Position numbers and translations under genes: made by a program
Shown here: positions 3,883 to 12,407 of the stretch, in pieces
Position numbering within the stretch: position 1 is the stretch's first letter
How the letters are laid out: every line of letters starts with the position of its first letter
From: a virus
Direction: 5' to 3' (one strand)
DNA length: 62,227 nt
IMG/VR virus record: IMGVR_UViG_3300011115_000168
Coordinates: 1-62,227 of that record
Notes under the pieces: generated by a model
The model's database searches: none
What the model was told of the DNA's origin: nothing
Seen by the model: the letters and a program-made list of their open reading frames with translations, nothing else

Positions 3883-4455
3883 ATGACTGCATTGGTGCCT
3901 AACATTGAGGAGAACATTCCTCTACCAGACAACGCCAAGGACGCCTTTCCTGAGCTCACCCCTGCTCAGGAATTGGAGATGCGTGCCAACGTCGTTAAGC
4001 TCATGTCAGACTTAACAGGCGCAGTACTGTCACCCACAAGTGACAACATGGATCAAGCTAGGCAGTTAGCACGCGACATGATCACGGATTCCCAACACCG
4101 ACCCGACTTTGCCAAGTACCCCAACGAAACACTTGCCCTATTAGCGGGTATGGTGGCCCAGATGAACGTATCTATAGTGGAGGAGCTCTCCGACTTCAAG
4201 ATGTACGTGGTCAATAAGCTGGTGCAAGAGGTAGAAAACGCCCGAGACCCCAAGGTACGGCTCACTGCTATTGCTAAATTAGGTGAAGTTGATGGTGTAG
4301 ACGCCTTTAAGAAGCGCACAGAGATCACCCACAAGATACAGACCATCGAAGAGGTCGAAAAAGAGCTACTTGAGACTCTTGGGGCACTGGAAAACCGCGC
4401 AATCGACGTAGAAGCACGCGAAATTGTCCGCCTAGAGCAGCCAGTCGATGACTGA
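3883..4455 (+). CDS. terS: Terminase small subunit (putative)
   Basis: 190 residues, directly upstream of the large terminase with one small gene between. The small subunit recognises the packaging site and hands DNA to the motor. The protein is almost wholly helical: an acidic start, a helical middle (ELEMRANVVKLMSDLTGAVL), a section with VRLTAIAKLGEVDGVDAF that could be the oligomerising core, and a long C-terminal coiled coil (TIEEVEKELLETLGALENRA). I recognise no clear N-terminal HTH, so the call rests on place, size and helical content. The start at 3883 is the first ATG after the folded leader; the GGAA at 3871 is a weak ribosome-binding site, which suggests control by the leader. Confidence 0.7.
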   Translation: MTALVPNIEENIPLPDNAKDAFPELTPAQELEMRANVVKLMSDLTGAVLSPTSDNMDQARQLARDMITDSQHRPDFAKYPNETLALLAGMVAQMNVSIVEELSDFKMYVVNKLVQEVENARDPKVRLTAIAKLGEVDGVDAFKKRTEITHKIQTIEEVEKELLETLGALENRAIDVEAREIVRLEQPVDD

Positions 4456-4630
4456 AGTCCATAAATTTTCTGTTGTAGTAGGGAGCAACCAGTCTATTCT
4501 GGCAATGTCTGAAGAGATGTGTGCGCGGATTAAGGAAGTTGTGTACTCATATGGGGAAAAAGTGCCCTTGTCCGTTGCAATTGGAGTGCTGCACATAGCA
4601 GCTAAAGAGATTTTGGACGGGCAGGCATGA
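4448..4630 (+). CDS. Hypothetical 60-aa protein between the terminase genes
   Basis: Overlaps the stop of the small terminase by eight bases and the start of the large terminase by four (ATGA), so all three are translationally coupled. Sequence begins MTEVHKFSVVVGSNQSILAM and has a predicted beta strand, then helices ending AKEILDGQA. No family recognised. Its position suggests an accessory role in packaging, but nothing in the sequence proves it. Confidence 0.7.
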   Translation: MTEVHKFSVVVGSNQSILAMSEEMCARIKEVVYSYGEKVPLSVAIGVLHIAAKEILDGQA

Positions 4631-6150
4631 CTGAAGCCATAAAACTGACCCAAGAGCAGCTATTTAAGCTGCGGCATGCACTGCCAACCATGCCTGAGAA
4701 ACAAAAAAGGCGTGTTCTTGAGCTTTTGAAGACCTATGACACCCAAATAACGCAGAATTTGGGCAGGGAGAGCTTTCTTGACTTCGTTAAACACGTCTAT
4801 CCGGGGTACAAAGTCGGCCCCCACCATCTTAAACTCGCTCAAATCTTTGAAGACATTGCCAACGGCAAGAAGAAGCGGGTTATCGTCAATATTGCCCCGC
4901 GCCATGGTAAATCTGAGCTAATTTCCTACCTTGCACCGGCATGGTTCTTGGGTAAATACCCCCAAAAGAAGATCATCATGTCGTCCCATACAGCCGATTT
5001 GGCTGTTAATTTTGGTCGGCGCGTGCGTAACTTGGTGGGTTCAGAGTCATACCGGGACATATTTCCGCAGATAGAACTGCAGGCTGACTCAAAGTCGGCC
5101 TCACGATGGGGGACAAACTTCAATGGCGAGTACTTTGCTATCGGTGTCGGCGGCGCTCTTGCTGGGCGCGGTGCTGATCTTTTCATTATTGACGATCCTC
5201 ATTCTGAGCAAGAAGCTAAAACTGGAAAGCCCGAAGTGTTTCTTCCTGCTTGGGAGTGGTTTCAGTCTGGCCCTCTCCAGCGCCTTATGCCGGGAGGCGC
5301 GATTGTGGTTGTTATGACCCGTTGGTCAAAGCTCGACTTGACTGGGCAGATCGTGTCCCAGATGAATAAGGAAGAGGGCGTTGACCGATGGGAAGTGGTT
5401 GAGTTTCCAGCAATCAAGGACGACGGAGAAGCACTGTGGCCTGAGTTTTGGCCCGTGGAAGAGTTGCTGGCTAAGAAAGCTGGGCTGGATGTGCGCTACT
5501 GGAACGCCCAGTACATGCAGAATCCTGTCTCAGAAGAGGGTGCTCTCATCAAGCGGGAGTGGTGGAAGATATGGGATAAGGAAGCCCCGCCCGTCTGCGA
5601 GTTCACTATTATGAGCTTGGATGCGGCACAGGAAGCCTCCAACCGCTCGGACTTCAACGCCCTGACCACTTGGGGGGTGTTTTTCAACGAAGAGACTAGC
5701 AACTTCGCCATCATCCTACTTAATTCAATTAAGAAACGTCTAGAGTATCCAGAGCTTAAGAAATTAGTTCTAGCTGAGTATAAGGAGTGGCAACCGGACG
5801 CCTTCATGGTAGAGAAGAAGTCCAACGGCTCTGCCCTGTACCAAGAATTTAGACGGATGGGTATCCCGGTTGGGGAGTTCACCCCCGGCAAAGGGCAGGA
5901 CAAGATTGCTCGGGTTAATGCGGTCAGCGACCTGTTTGCATCTGGGATAGTATGGGCCCCGGACCGCCGGTGGGCTAAGGATGTTATTGAGGAATGCAAC
6001 GACTTTCCTAGCGGTACTAACGATGACTTGGTAGACTCTACTACGCTGGCCCTATTGAGGTTTCGGCAAGGTGGGTTTTTACGTCTCCCTTCGGATGAGC
6101 CGGAGGATGACTTCCTGTACAAGTACCGCAAAAAAGCGGCGTACTATTAA
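4627..6150 (+). CDS. terL: Terminase large subunit
   Basis: The packaging motor ATPase and nuclease, 507 residues, a usual size. The N-terminal ATPase has a Walker A-type APRHGKSE (residues 90-97, Lys95), Walker B LFIIDD (185-190), and a coupling-type VVVMTRWS (227-234). The C-terminal RNase H-like nuclease shows Asp332 (IMSLDAAQEA), Glu396 (FMVEKKSNG) and the Asp466/467/470 cluster (GTNDDLVDSTT), the three acidic sites expected for terminase nucleases. This belongs to the Terminase_6 / 6C type. Start at 4627 overlaps the previous stop. All key residues are present, so it should be active. Confidence 0.97.
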   Translation: MTEAIKLTQEQLFKLRHALPTMPEKQKRRVLELLKTYDTQITQNLGRESFLDFVKHVYPGYKVGPHHLKLAQIFEDIANGKKKRVIVNIAPRHGKSELISYLAPAWFLGKYPQKKIIMSSHTADLAVNFGRRVRNLVGSESYRDIFPQIELQADSKSASRWGTNFNGEYFAIGVGGALAGRGADLFIIDDPHSEQEAKTGKPEVFLPAWEWFQSGPLQRLMPGGAIVVVMTRWSKLDLTGQIVSQMNKEEGVDRWEVVEFPAIKDDGEALWPEFWPVEELLAKKAGLDVRYWNAQYMQNPVSEEGALIKREWWKIWDKEAPPVCEFTIMSLDAAQEASNRSDFNALTTWGVFFNEETSNFAIILLNSIKKRLEYPELKKLVLAEYKEWQPDAFMVEKKSNGSALYQEFRRMGIPVGEFTPGKGQDKIARVNAVSDLFASGIVWAPDRRWAKDVIEECNDFPSGTNDDLVDSTTLALLRFRQGGFLRLPSDEPEDDFLYKYRKKAAYY

Positions 6151-6159
6151 GGACAGATA

Positions 6160-8688
6160 ATGGCTACTAATATGGACCGGGCGTTATACGCCGCTCCCCA
6201 AGGACTTGACCAGCTTGGCGAGATGGATGACCAAGAACCACTACAGATTACGGTGGTGGACCCTGAGTCAGTAGATATTGAAGGGCCCGGCTTCTCCATG
6301 CACATGGAGCCCTCTGACGAAGAAGACGACTTCGACGACAACCTAGCCGAGAGTATGAGTGAGGGTGACCTAGCTCAGTTGTCAGGCGACCTCATTGAAG
6401 ACTACGATACTGACATTGCCAGCCGCAAGGACTGGGTGCAGACATACGTGGACGGACTGCAGTTGTTGGGCCTGAAGCTTGAAGATCGGATGGAGCCGTG
6501 GCCCGGTGCTTGTGGTGTGTACCACCCGCTGTTGGCAGAGGCCGTGGTCAAGTTCCAAGCTGAGACCATGATGGAGACCTTCCCTGCATCGGGGCCGGTC
6601 AAGACCCAGATCATCGGCAAAGAAACCCCAGAGAAGAAAGCTGCGGCTGAGCGCGTTCAGAACGACATGAATTATCAGATGACTGATGTGATGGTCGAGT
6701 ACCGGCCTGAGCATGAGCGCATGTTGTGGGGCTTGGGCTTGGCGGGCAATGCGTTCAAGAAGGTGTACTTTGACCCGTCGTTGAACCGTCAAGTGTCTAT
6801 GTACGCGCCAGCGGAGGACGTGGTTGTGCCATACGGTGCGTCCAGTCTAGAGTCTTCGGAGCGGGTTACGCACGTCATGCGTAAAACAAAGAACGAACTA
6901 CGCCGACTTCAGCATGAGGGGTTCTACAGGAGTATAGACCTCGGAGACCCTATTAATGTCATGGACGACATTGAGAAGAAGATTGCAGAGAAACTGGGGT
7001 TCCGTGCTACCCAAGACAATCGGTACAAGTTTTTGGAGATGCAGGTTGACCTCGACCTCAAGGGCTACGAGCATGTAGATGAGGACGGTGAAGAGACGGG
7101 TATTGCCCTGCCATATATCGTCACTATTGAGAAGGGGACGGGGGAAGTAATGTCCATCCGTCGCAACTGGAGACCCGAGGATGACCATCATCAGAAACGT
7201 GCTCACTTTGTGCATTACCCTTACATTCCGGGTTTTGGCTTTTATGCTTTTGGCCTCATCCATCTTATTGGCGCTTACTCTAAATCTAGTACTAGTATTC
7301 TTCGTCAGCTTGTGGACGCTGGGACACTTTCTAATCTACCCGGTGGTTTTAAAACTAGGGGCCTTCGGACAAAAGGCGATGACACGCCAATCTCACCGGG
7401 AGAGTTCCGGGACGTAGATGTACCGAGCGGCACTATCAAGGACAACTTGATGGCGCTCCCTTACAAAGAGCCTAGCCAAGTGCTGATGGCCTTGTTGCAG
7501 CAGATGATTCAAGAGGGCCGCAGCTTCGCTGGTTCCATGGAGTTGCAGGCGTCGGACATGTCTGCACAGGCTCCTGTGGGTACGACGTTGGCGATTCTTG
7601 AGCGTAGTCTAAAGACGATGAGTGCTATTCAGGCACGCATCCACTACGCAATGAAGCAAGAGTTCAAGCTCTTGCGAGACATCATCCGTGACTACACCCC
7701 TGATGACTACAGCTACGAGCCCGAGGAAGGTGGGCGGCAAGCCAAGCAGTCTGACTATGACTTGGTAGATGTCATCCCTGTTAGCGATCCCAACGCCACT
7801 ACCATGGCGCAGAAGGTTGTGCAGTATCAGGCGGCTCTACAGTTAGCACAGACGGCTCCTCAGTTGTATGACCTCCCCATCTTGCATCGTCAGATGTTGG
7901 ACGTGCTTGGCATCAAGAACTACCAGAAGCTTGTGCCCATCGAAGACGACATGAAGCCGCGCGACCCCGTGACGGAGAACATGAACATCCTCAAGGGCAA
8001 GCCGGTCAAGGCCTTCTTGTACCAAGACCACAAGGCACACATCGTCGTGCATATGGCGGCGGTGAAAGACCCGCACATCCAAGAGTTGATCGGGCAAGAC
8101 CCCCAGCTTCAGCAGAAAGTACTTGGAGCTATGTCTGCTCACATTGCAGAGCATCTGGGTATGGAGTACCGCAAGCAGCTTGAAGAGGTTATGGGGCAGA
8201 CACTACCAGCCTACGAGGATGACCAAGATGAGGTGATGATGTCTCCAGAGATGGAGGTCAGGGTTTCTCAGTTGGCGGCACAAGCAGGCCAGCAGTTGCT
8301 CCAGCAGCACCAGCAAGAATCTCAGCAAGCTAAGAATGCACAGGCAGCGGCTGATCCGCTACTGCAGCTTCAACAACAAGAACTGCAGATCAAGCAGGGT
8401 GAATTGCAGCGCAAGACCCAAAAAGACATGCAGGATATGCGAGCCAAGATGGCGCAGATTGATGTTGAGATGAAGCGTATTGAAGCCCAGCAGGAAACTG
8501 AAGGAGCCAAGCTTGCGGTACAGGCTCAGAACAGCAAGGAGCAGCGTGACCACCAGCATACGTCGGAAGGCTTTAAGGCCAAGGTGGATATGGTGAAACA
8601 CAATGCACAGCTTCAACAGCAACGAGAAATGCAAGCAGCACAGGCTGCACAAAATCAAGCGGCTAAGCCCGCGAAGAAAGGTGAATGA
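6160..8688 (+). CDS. Portal protein
   Basis: 842 residues, directly after terL. The portal ring sits at one capsid vertex, docks the terminase and later the tail. The N-terminal 70 residues are very acidic (SDEEDDFDDNLAES), followed by the helical clip/stem part (DRMEPWPGACGVYHPLLAEA near residues 107-126, typical of P22-like portals) and a Gln-rich coiled coil from about residue 690 to 830 (QQLLQQHQQESQQAKNAQ) that may form the internal barrel, as in P22. It is longer than P22 gp1 mainly through this barrel. AAGGACAGATA precedes the start. Confidence 0.9.
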   Translation: MATNMDRALYAAPQGLDQLGEMDDQEPLQITVVDPESVDIEGPGFSMHMEPSDEEDDFDDNLAESMSEGDLAQLSGDLIEDYDTDIASRKDWVQTYVDGLQLLGLKLEDRMEPWPGACGVYHPLLAEAVVKFQAETMMETFPASGPVKTQIIGKETPEKKAAAERVQNDMNYQMTDVMVEYRPEHERMLWGLGLAGNAFKKVYFDPSLNRQVSMYAPAEDVVVPYGASSLESSERVTHVMRKTKNELRRLQHEGFYRSIDLGDPINVMDDIEKKIAEKLGFRATQDNRYKFLEMQVDLDLKGYEHVDEDGEETGIALPYIVTIEKGTGEVMSIRRNWRPEDDHHQKRAHFVHYPYIPGFGFYAFGLIHLIGAYSKSSTSILRQLVDAGTLSNLPGGFKTRGLRTKGDDTPISPGEFRDVDVPSGTIKDNLMALPYKEPSQVLMALLQQMIQEGRSFAGSMELQASDMSAQAPVGTTLAILERSLKTMSAIQARIHYAMKQEFKLLRDIIRDYTPDDYSYEPEEGGRQAKQSDYDLVDVIPVSDPNATTMAQKVVQYQAALQLAQTAPQLYDLPILHRQMLDVLGIKNYQKLVPIEDDMKPRDPVTENMNILKGKPVKAFLYQDHKAHIVVHMAAVKDPHIQELIGQDPQLQQKVLGAMSAHIAEHLGMEYRKQLEEVMGQTLPAYEDDQDEVMMSPEMEVRVSQLAAQAGQQLLQQHQQESQQAKNAQAAADPLLQLQQQELQIKQGELQRKTQKDMQDMRAKMAQIDVEMKRIEAQQETEGAKLAVQAQNSKEQRDHQHTSEGFKAKVDMVKHNAQLQQQREMQAAQAAQNQAAKPAKKGE

Positions 8689-8891
8689 TGGACGATGGTC
8701 GCAAGCTAATCAGCATCATTAACCAACGAATTGACGAAGGCGTCAAACACATCGAAGAATCTCTAGCTGCGAAAGGGGCTAAGAGCTTTGACGATTATTG
8801 CGAGATGTGTGGGGTTATCAAAGGTCTGCTCACCGCTCGCTCTTATCTATCAGACCTTACACACCAACTGGAGAAGTTAGACGATGAATGA
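8685..8891 (+). CDS. Hypothetical 68-aa helical protein
   Basis: Starts at ATGATG overlapping the portal stop, behind AAAGGTGA. Entirely helical and charged (IDEGVKHIEESLAAKG, then FDDYCEMCGVIKGLLTARSY). Small proteins with this 'YxxxxGxIxGL' helix occur next to portal genes in other tailed phages as I remember; their role is not known. Overlaps the co-chaperonin gene by eight bases. Confidence 0.75.
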   Translation: MMDDGRKLISIINQRIDEGVKHIEESLAAKGAKSFDDYCEMCGVIKGLLTARSYLSDLTHQLEKLDDE

Positions 8892-9291
8892 AGCTTATGA
8901 CATCAGGGCGGTGGACTTGTCCGCTGTACTGAACACATCAGCAGAAGAGAAAGCAAAGCAGTTACCCATGCCTTCGGGCTATCGGATTCTGTGCGCTATC
9001 CCTGAAGCTGAGAAAGAGTATGAAGGCGGACTAGGTTTGGTTAAGGCAGATGAAACCATGCGCAATGAAGAGTTGCTCACCACGGTTCTGTTTGTCGTTG
9101 ATCTAGGTCCCGACTGCTACAAAGACCCAACTCGGTTCCCCACCGGGCCATGGTGCAAAAAAGGTGATTTTGTCTTGGTTCGGCCTCACGCTGGCACTCG
9201 ACTGCTCATCCATGACCGTGAATTCCGCATCATCAACGACGATTCTGTCGAAGGCGTTGTAGAAGACCCACGGGGAATCAAACGCAAATAA
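8884..9291 (+). CDS. GroES-like co-chaperonin
   Basis: 135 residues. The core from residue 32 (PSGYRILCAIPEAEKEYEGG) through VVDLGPDCYKD, then WCKKGDFVLVRPHAGTRLLI and FRIINDDSVEGVVEDP, follows the GroES fold: an opening strand with Arg-Ile, a mobile loop (EGGLGLVKADETMRNEE), the Gly-Pro turn, the K-x-G-D-x-V-L-V strand, the HAGT turn, and a closing strand with I-x-x-D. T4 gp31 is a phage protein of this type that refits host GroEL to fold the capsid protein. The gene sits between portal and scaffold, just where a capsid-folding helper would be made. The mobile loop lacks the usual IVL edge but keeps hydrophobic LGLV. Confidence 0.75.
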   Translation: MNEAYDIRAVDLSAVLNTSAEEKAKQLPMPSGYRILCAIPEAEKEYEGGLGLVKADETMRNEELLTTVLFVVDLGPDCYKDPTRFPTGPWCKKGDFVLVRPHAGTRLLIHDREFRIINDDSVEGVVEDPRGIKRK

Positions 9292-9300
9292 GGAGCGCAC

Positions 9301-10275
9301 ATGTCTAGATTCGGAGAAGAATACAAGTTTCCTGATGAGATCGATGCCAAGGCAGACGATGAGCAGAAGATGGAAATTACTGTTGAGGGCGATGAAGACG
9401 TAGAAGTCAACATCGTTGATGACACCCCTAAAGAAGACCAGCATATTGACCCGTTGCCGGAGTCAATCAAGGAGGACCTTGAGAAAGCTGATGAATCTGC
9501 TGAATATTCTAAGAATGTAAAACAGAAATTTACACAGTACAAGAAAGCTTGGCACGACGAACGTCGGGCTAAAGAGGCGGCTCTCCGTGAGCAGCAAGAG
9601 GCTTTGGCGGCTGCGCAGCAGATTTTGGATGAGAACCGCCGACTGAGAACCATGGTGCAGAGTGGGGAGAAAGAACTTATCTCCACCTATCAGAGCTCCG
9701 CCGAGATGGAGCTTGAAACAGCTTCTAGGAACTACCGGGAAGCGTATGACTCGGGAGATTCCGAAAAATTGCTATTGGCACAGCGGGCGTTGACACAGGC
9801 GGAGATGAAGCTAGATAAGACTAAAAATTATCGGCCTACTGTACAACCGCCTGAAAATAGTGTACAAACTACACCGCAACCGCAAGCGGCTCCTCAGATG
9901 GACCCTAAGGTCGCAAACTGGGTGTCCAAAAACCCTTGGTTTGTGTCCCGTGACAAAGTGGCAATGCGCAAGTATGCCGAAGGTGTCCACGAAGAGCTAG
10001 AAGTGCGGTACGGTAGAGCATTTGTTGGTACTGATGAATATTTCACCAGTATTGATAAAGAAGTCCAACGTAGGTTCCCAGAAGAATTTACGGCTTCTAA
10101 GAACGATGGCGGTGATAAGCCCCAGCGTACAAGACCAAGCACGGTGGTAGCACCAGCTAAACGCAGTACTGCGCCGAAGCAAGTTCAACTGACTAAAACT
10201 CAGGCTGGCATTGCTAAAAAACTTGGAGTAACTCTTGAGCAATACGCTCGGGAATTTAATAAATTGGAGGCCTAA
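9301..10275 (+). CDS. Scaffolding protein (putative)
   Basis: 324 residues between portal and capsid genes. An acidic, disordered start (EVNIVDDTPKEDQHIDPLPE) leads into a long charged coiled coil (about residues 75-135: KQKFTQYKKAWHDERRAKEA), a Pro/Gln linker, and a basic C-terminal region (residues 275-324) ending in a small helix-turn-helix-like unit (GIAKKLGVTLEQYAREFNKL). Scaffolds of other phages have this extended helical build with a basic coat-binding end. AAATAAGGAGCGCAC precedes the start. Identified by place and composition, not by motif. Confidence 0.75.
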   Translation: MSRFGEEYKFPDEIDAKADDEQKMEITVEGDEDVEVNIVDDTPKEDQHIDPLPESIKEDLEKADESAEYSKNVKQKFTQYKKAWHDERRAKEAALREQQEALAAAQQILDENRRLRTMVQSGEKELISTYQSSAEMELETASRNYREAYDSGDSEKLLLAQRALTQAEMKLDKTKNYRPTVQPPENSVQTTPQPQAAPQMDPKVANWVSKNPWFVSRDKVAMRKYAEGVHEELEVRYGRAFVGTDEYFTSIDKEVQRRFPEEFTASKNDGGDKPQRTRPSTVVAPAKRSTAPKQVQLTKTQAGIAKKLGVTLEQYAREFNKLEA

Positions 10276-10277
10276 AA

Positions 10278-10727
10278 ATGGCTGAGAACAGACTACAACG
10301 CGAGATGACTGCACGGGTGATGGACGAACGTCCTAAGAAGTGGATGCCAGCAGAAATGCTGCCTGAACCTGACAAACAACCGGGCTATGCGTACAGATGG
10401 ATTCGGGTTTCTACTTTGAATGCTGCTGATCCTCGTAATATCTCGGGCAAATTCCGAGAAGGATGGGAACCAGTCGGTATTGAAGAGCAGCCTAGATTTC
10501 GGTTATTGGCTGATCCAACTAGTCGATTCAAAGACAACATTGAGATTGGCGGGCTATTGCTCTGCAAGACACCAGAAGAGTTTGTTGAACAGCGGGATGA
10601 ATTTTTCGCAAATCAATCACGGGCTCAGATGGAAGCTGTAGACAATACCATGATGCGCCAGAGTGACCCGAGGATGCCGCTGTTTAAAGAGCGAAAATCT
10701 TCTACTAGCTTTGGCAAGGGTATTTAA
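10278..10727 (+). CDS. Head-cluster protein of unknown function, 149 aa
   Basis: Follows the scaffold gene by two bases, with TTGGAGGCCTAAAA as ribosome-binding site. Sequence: basic start, then KKWMPAEMLPEPDKQPGYAY and WIRVSTLNAADPRNISGKFR, GWEPVGIEEQPRF, then GLLLCKTPEEFVEQRDEFFA. Proteins with this 'YRWIRVSTLNxxDxxNxxxKxxEGWE' layout are common between scaffold and capsid genes of aquatic phages; I recall no assigned role. Could be a capsid-associated or assembly factor. Confidence 0.75.
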   Translation: MAENRLQREMTARVMDERPKKWMPAEMLPEPDKQPGYAYRWIRVSTLNAADPRNISGKFREGWEPVGIEEQPRFRLLADPTSRFKDNIEIGGLLLCKTPEEFVEQRDEFFANQSRAQMEAVDNTMMRQSDPRMPLFKERKSSTSFGKGI

Positions 10728-10744
10728 TTTTTTTGGAGTTAACT

Positions 10745-11341
10745 ATGGCTTATCCTACCGTTAGCGCTCCGTACGGCCTAAAGCCTGTCAATCGAATTGA
10801 CGGCATGCCTTACGCTGGTGCTTTCCGTCAGATTCCCGTTGCTGCTTCGTTTGCTACTGCTATCTTCTTTGGAGATACGGTTCAAATTGACAGTGATGGC
10901 TATCTGATTAAATCAACCACTACCAACTCGGGTACTATCGTCGGCGTTTGCATGGGCGGTCAGTATGTCAACTCTAGCGGTCAAACCGTTCAGGGTCAGT
11001 ATCTACCGGCTTCTATCTCGACCTCGACTAACCTTGCATACGCATACGTAATTGATGATCCTATGGCCCTGTTCAAGGTCGCCGTGGTTTCGTCTGGTAC
11101 GACCATGAGTTCCGCAGGGCGCACTGTGGTGGGTACTAACTTGGCTTTGGTATTGAACGCTGGCAGCACCACCACTGGTGATTCTGCTTTCGCCGTTACC
11201 TTGACCGGTGCTGGTACTACCGCAACTATCCCAATCCGTGTTATCGACGTAGTGCCTGAAACTGCTACCGCAGCCGACACTTACACCGAGCTATTGGTGA
11301 AGATTAACACTCACCAATATAACAACACCACTGGTGTTTAA
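10745..11341 (+). CDS. Head decoration or minor capsid protein, 198 aa
   Basis: Start at 10745 is chosen because TTGGAGTTAACT precedes it; an upstream TTG at 10733 lacks a site. The protein begins MAYPTVSAPYGLKPVNRIDG, is rich in small and beta-prone residues (Thr, Ser, Ala, Gly), and has GVCMGGQYVNSSGQTVQGQY and a conserved-looking YAYVIDDPMALFKV. It sits right before the major capsid gene, the usual place for a decoration or stabilising protein. The beta-rich make-up supports an exposed head protein; the exact role is not shown. Confidence 0.7.
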   Translation: MAYPTVSAPYGLKPVNRIDGMPYAGAFRQIPVAASFATAIFFGDTVQIDSDGYLIKSTTTNSGTIVGVCMGGQYVNSSGQTVQGQYLPASISTSTNLAYAYVIDDPMALFKVAVVSSGTTMSSAGRTVVGTNLALVLNAGSTTTGDSAFAVTLTGAGTTATIPIRVIDVVPETATAADTYTELLVKINTHQYNNTTGV

Positions 11342-11351
11342 GGAGTAAATC

Positions 11352-12266
11352 ATGGCTATTTCACGCGCACAACTACTTAAAGAGTTGCTCCCCGGTCTGA
11401 ACGCTCTGTTCGGTCTTGAGTATGCTACCTACCAAGAAGAGCACAAGGAACTCTACGAAACTGAGACCTCCGAGCGTTCTTTTGAAGAGGAAACCAAGCT
11501 GTCTGGCTTTAGTGCTGCACCGGTTAAGAACGAGGGTTCTGCCATCCAGTACGACAATGCACAGGAAGCATGGACTGCACGCTACAACCACGAAACCATC
11601 GCTTTGGGCTTCTCCCTGACGGAAGAGGCAATCGAAGACAATCTGTATGACAGCTTGTCCGCTCGTTACACCAAGGCTCTGGCTCGCGGTATGGCGTACA
11701 CCAAGCAAACCAAGGCTGCTGCGGTTTTGAACAATGGCTTCACTAACTCCGCTGCATACTACGGCGGCGACGGTGTACCTCTGTTTAGCACTGCTCACCC
11801 GCTGATTAGCGGCGGCACTAACAGCAATCGTCCTTCCACTAACGCTGACCTGAACGAGACTTCTTTGGAAGCCGCCGTTATCCAGATCGCCGCTTGGACT
11901 GATGAGCGCGGTTTGCTGATTGCAGCTAAGCCCAAGAAGCTGATTGTTCCTCCTGCTCTGCAGTTCGTTGCTACCCGTCTGTTGGAAACCAGCCTCCGTG
12001 TTGGCACTACCGACAACGATATCAACGCGTTGAAGAACAATGGTTCGATCCCCGAAGGCTATACCGTCAACCACTACCTGACCGATACCAATGGCTGGTA
12101 CTTGACGACTGACGTTCCTAACGGTCTGAAGCACTTCGTTCGTACTCCGCTGGCTAACAGCATGGACGGCGACTTCGACACCGGTAACGTCCGTTACAAG
12201 TCCCGCGAGCGTTATTCGTTCGGCTGGTCTGACCCTCTGGGTATGTTCGGTTCACCCGGCGCTTAA
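11352..12266 (+). CDS. Major capsid protein
   Basis: 304 residues, strongest ribosome-binding site of the late arm region (TAAGGAGTAAATC), followed by a strong terminator, as expected for the most abundant protein. The opening helix RAQLLKELLPGLNALFGLEY, then SGFSAAPVKNEGSAIQYDNA, a 'FSLTEEAIEDNLYDSLSARY' helix and LFSTAHPLISGG match the Mu gpT-type major head proteins, a branch of the HK97 fold. The C-terminal part (LIVPPALQFVATRLLETSLR and WYLTTDVPNGLKHFVRTPLA) fits the P domain and A domain of that fold. No protease domain is attached, so the mature form probably is full length. Confidence 0.88.
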   Translation: MAISRAQLLKELLPGLNALFGLEYATYQEEHKELYETETSERSFEEETKLSGFSAAPVKNEGSAIQYDNAQEAWTARYNHETIALGFSLTEEAIEDNLYDSLSARYTKALARGMAYTKQTKAAAVLNNGFTNSAAYYGGDGVPLFSTAHPLISGGTNSNRPSTNADLNETSLEAAVIQIAAWTDERGLLIAAKPKKLIVPPALQFVATRLLETSLRVGTTDNDINALKNNGSIPEGYTVNHYLTDTNGWYLTTDVPNGLKHFVRTPLANSMDGDFDTGNVRYKSRERYSFGWSDPLGMFGSPGA

Positions 12267-12277
12267 GCTGGGGTTGA

Positions 12278-12307
12278 GAAAAGGGGCCTTGTGCCCCTTT
12301 TCTTTTT
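12278..12307 (+). terminator. Rho-independent terminator after the major capsid gene
   Basis: A ten-base-pair stem (GAAAAGGGGC / GCCCCTTTTC) with a five-base loop CTTGT, then TTTTT. It lies 11 bases after the capsid stop codon and would partly or fully separate head genes from the rest of the late arm. Confidence 0.92.
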
Positions 12308-12338
12308 GGTGTATATTGTTCCCATTCCGGGGTTACCG

Positions 12339-12383
12339 GCGCATCAAACTAGTCCCGGCTAGACGACATACCGATTGATGCGC
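12339..12383 (+). promoter_or_regulatory. Folded leader of the 12408 gene
   Basis: A perfect nine-base-pair stem (GCGCATCAA 12339-12347 / TTGATGCGC 12375-12383) encloses a smaller CTAG/CTAG stem. It ends 24 bases before the ATG. A possible promoter lies upstream: TTGTGC inside the terminator loop, 17 bases, TATATT (about 12313-12318). GGGTTACC precedes this element, as it does within the leader at 3787-3794. Confidence 0.5.
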
Positions 12384-12407
12384 TCTACTTGTATGTGAGG
12401 ATTTATC

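Noticed and set aside
11373-12134. A 253-codon frame antisense to the major capsid gene
   Set aside because: Typical shadow of a strongly biased coding sequence; no ribosome-binding site, no domain, opposite to the transcription of the whole arm.
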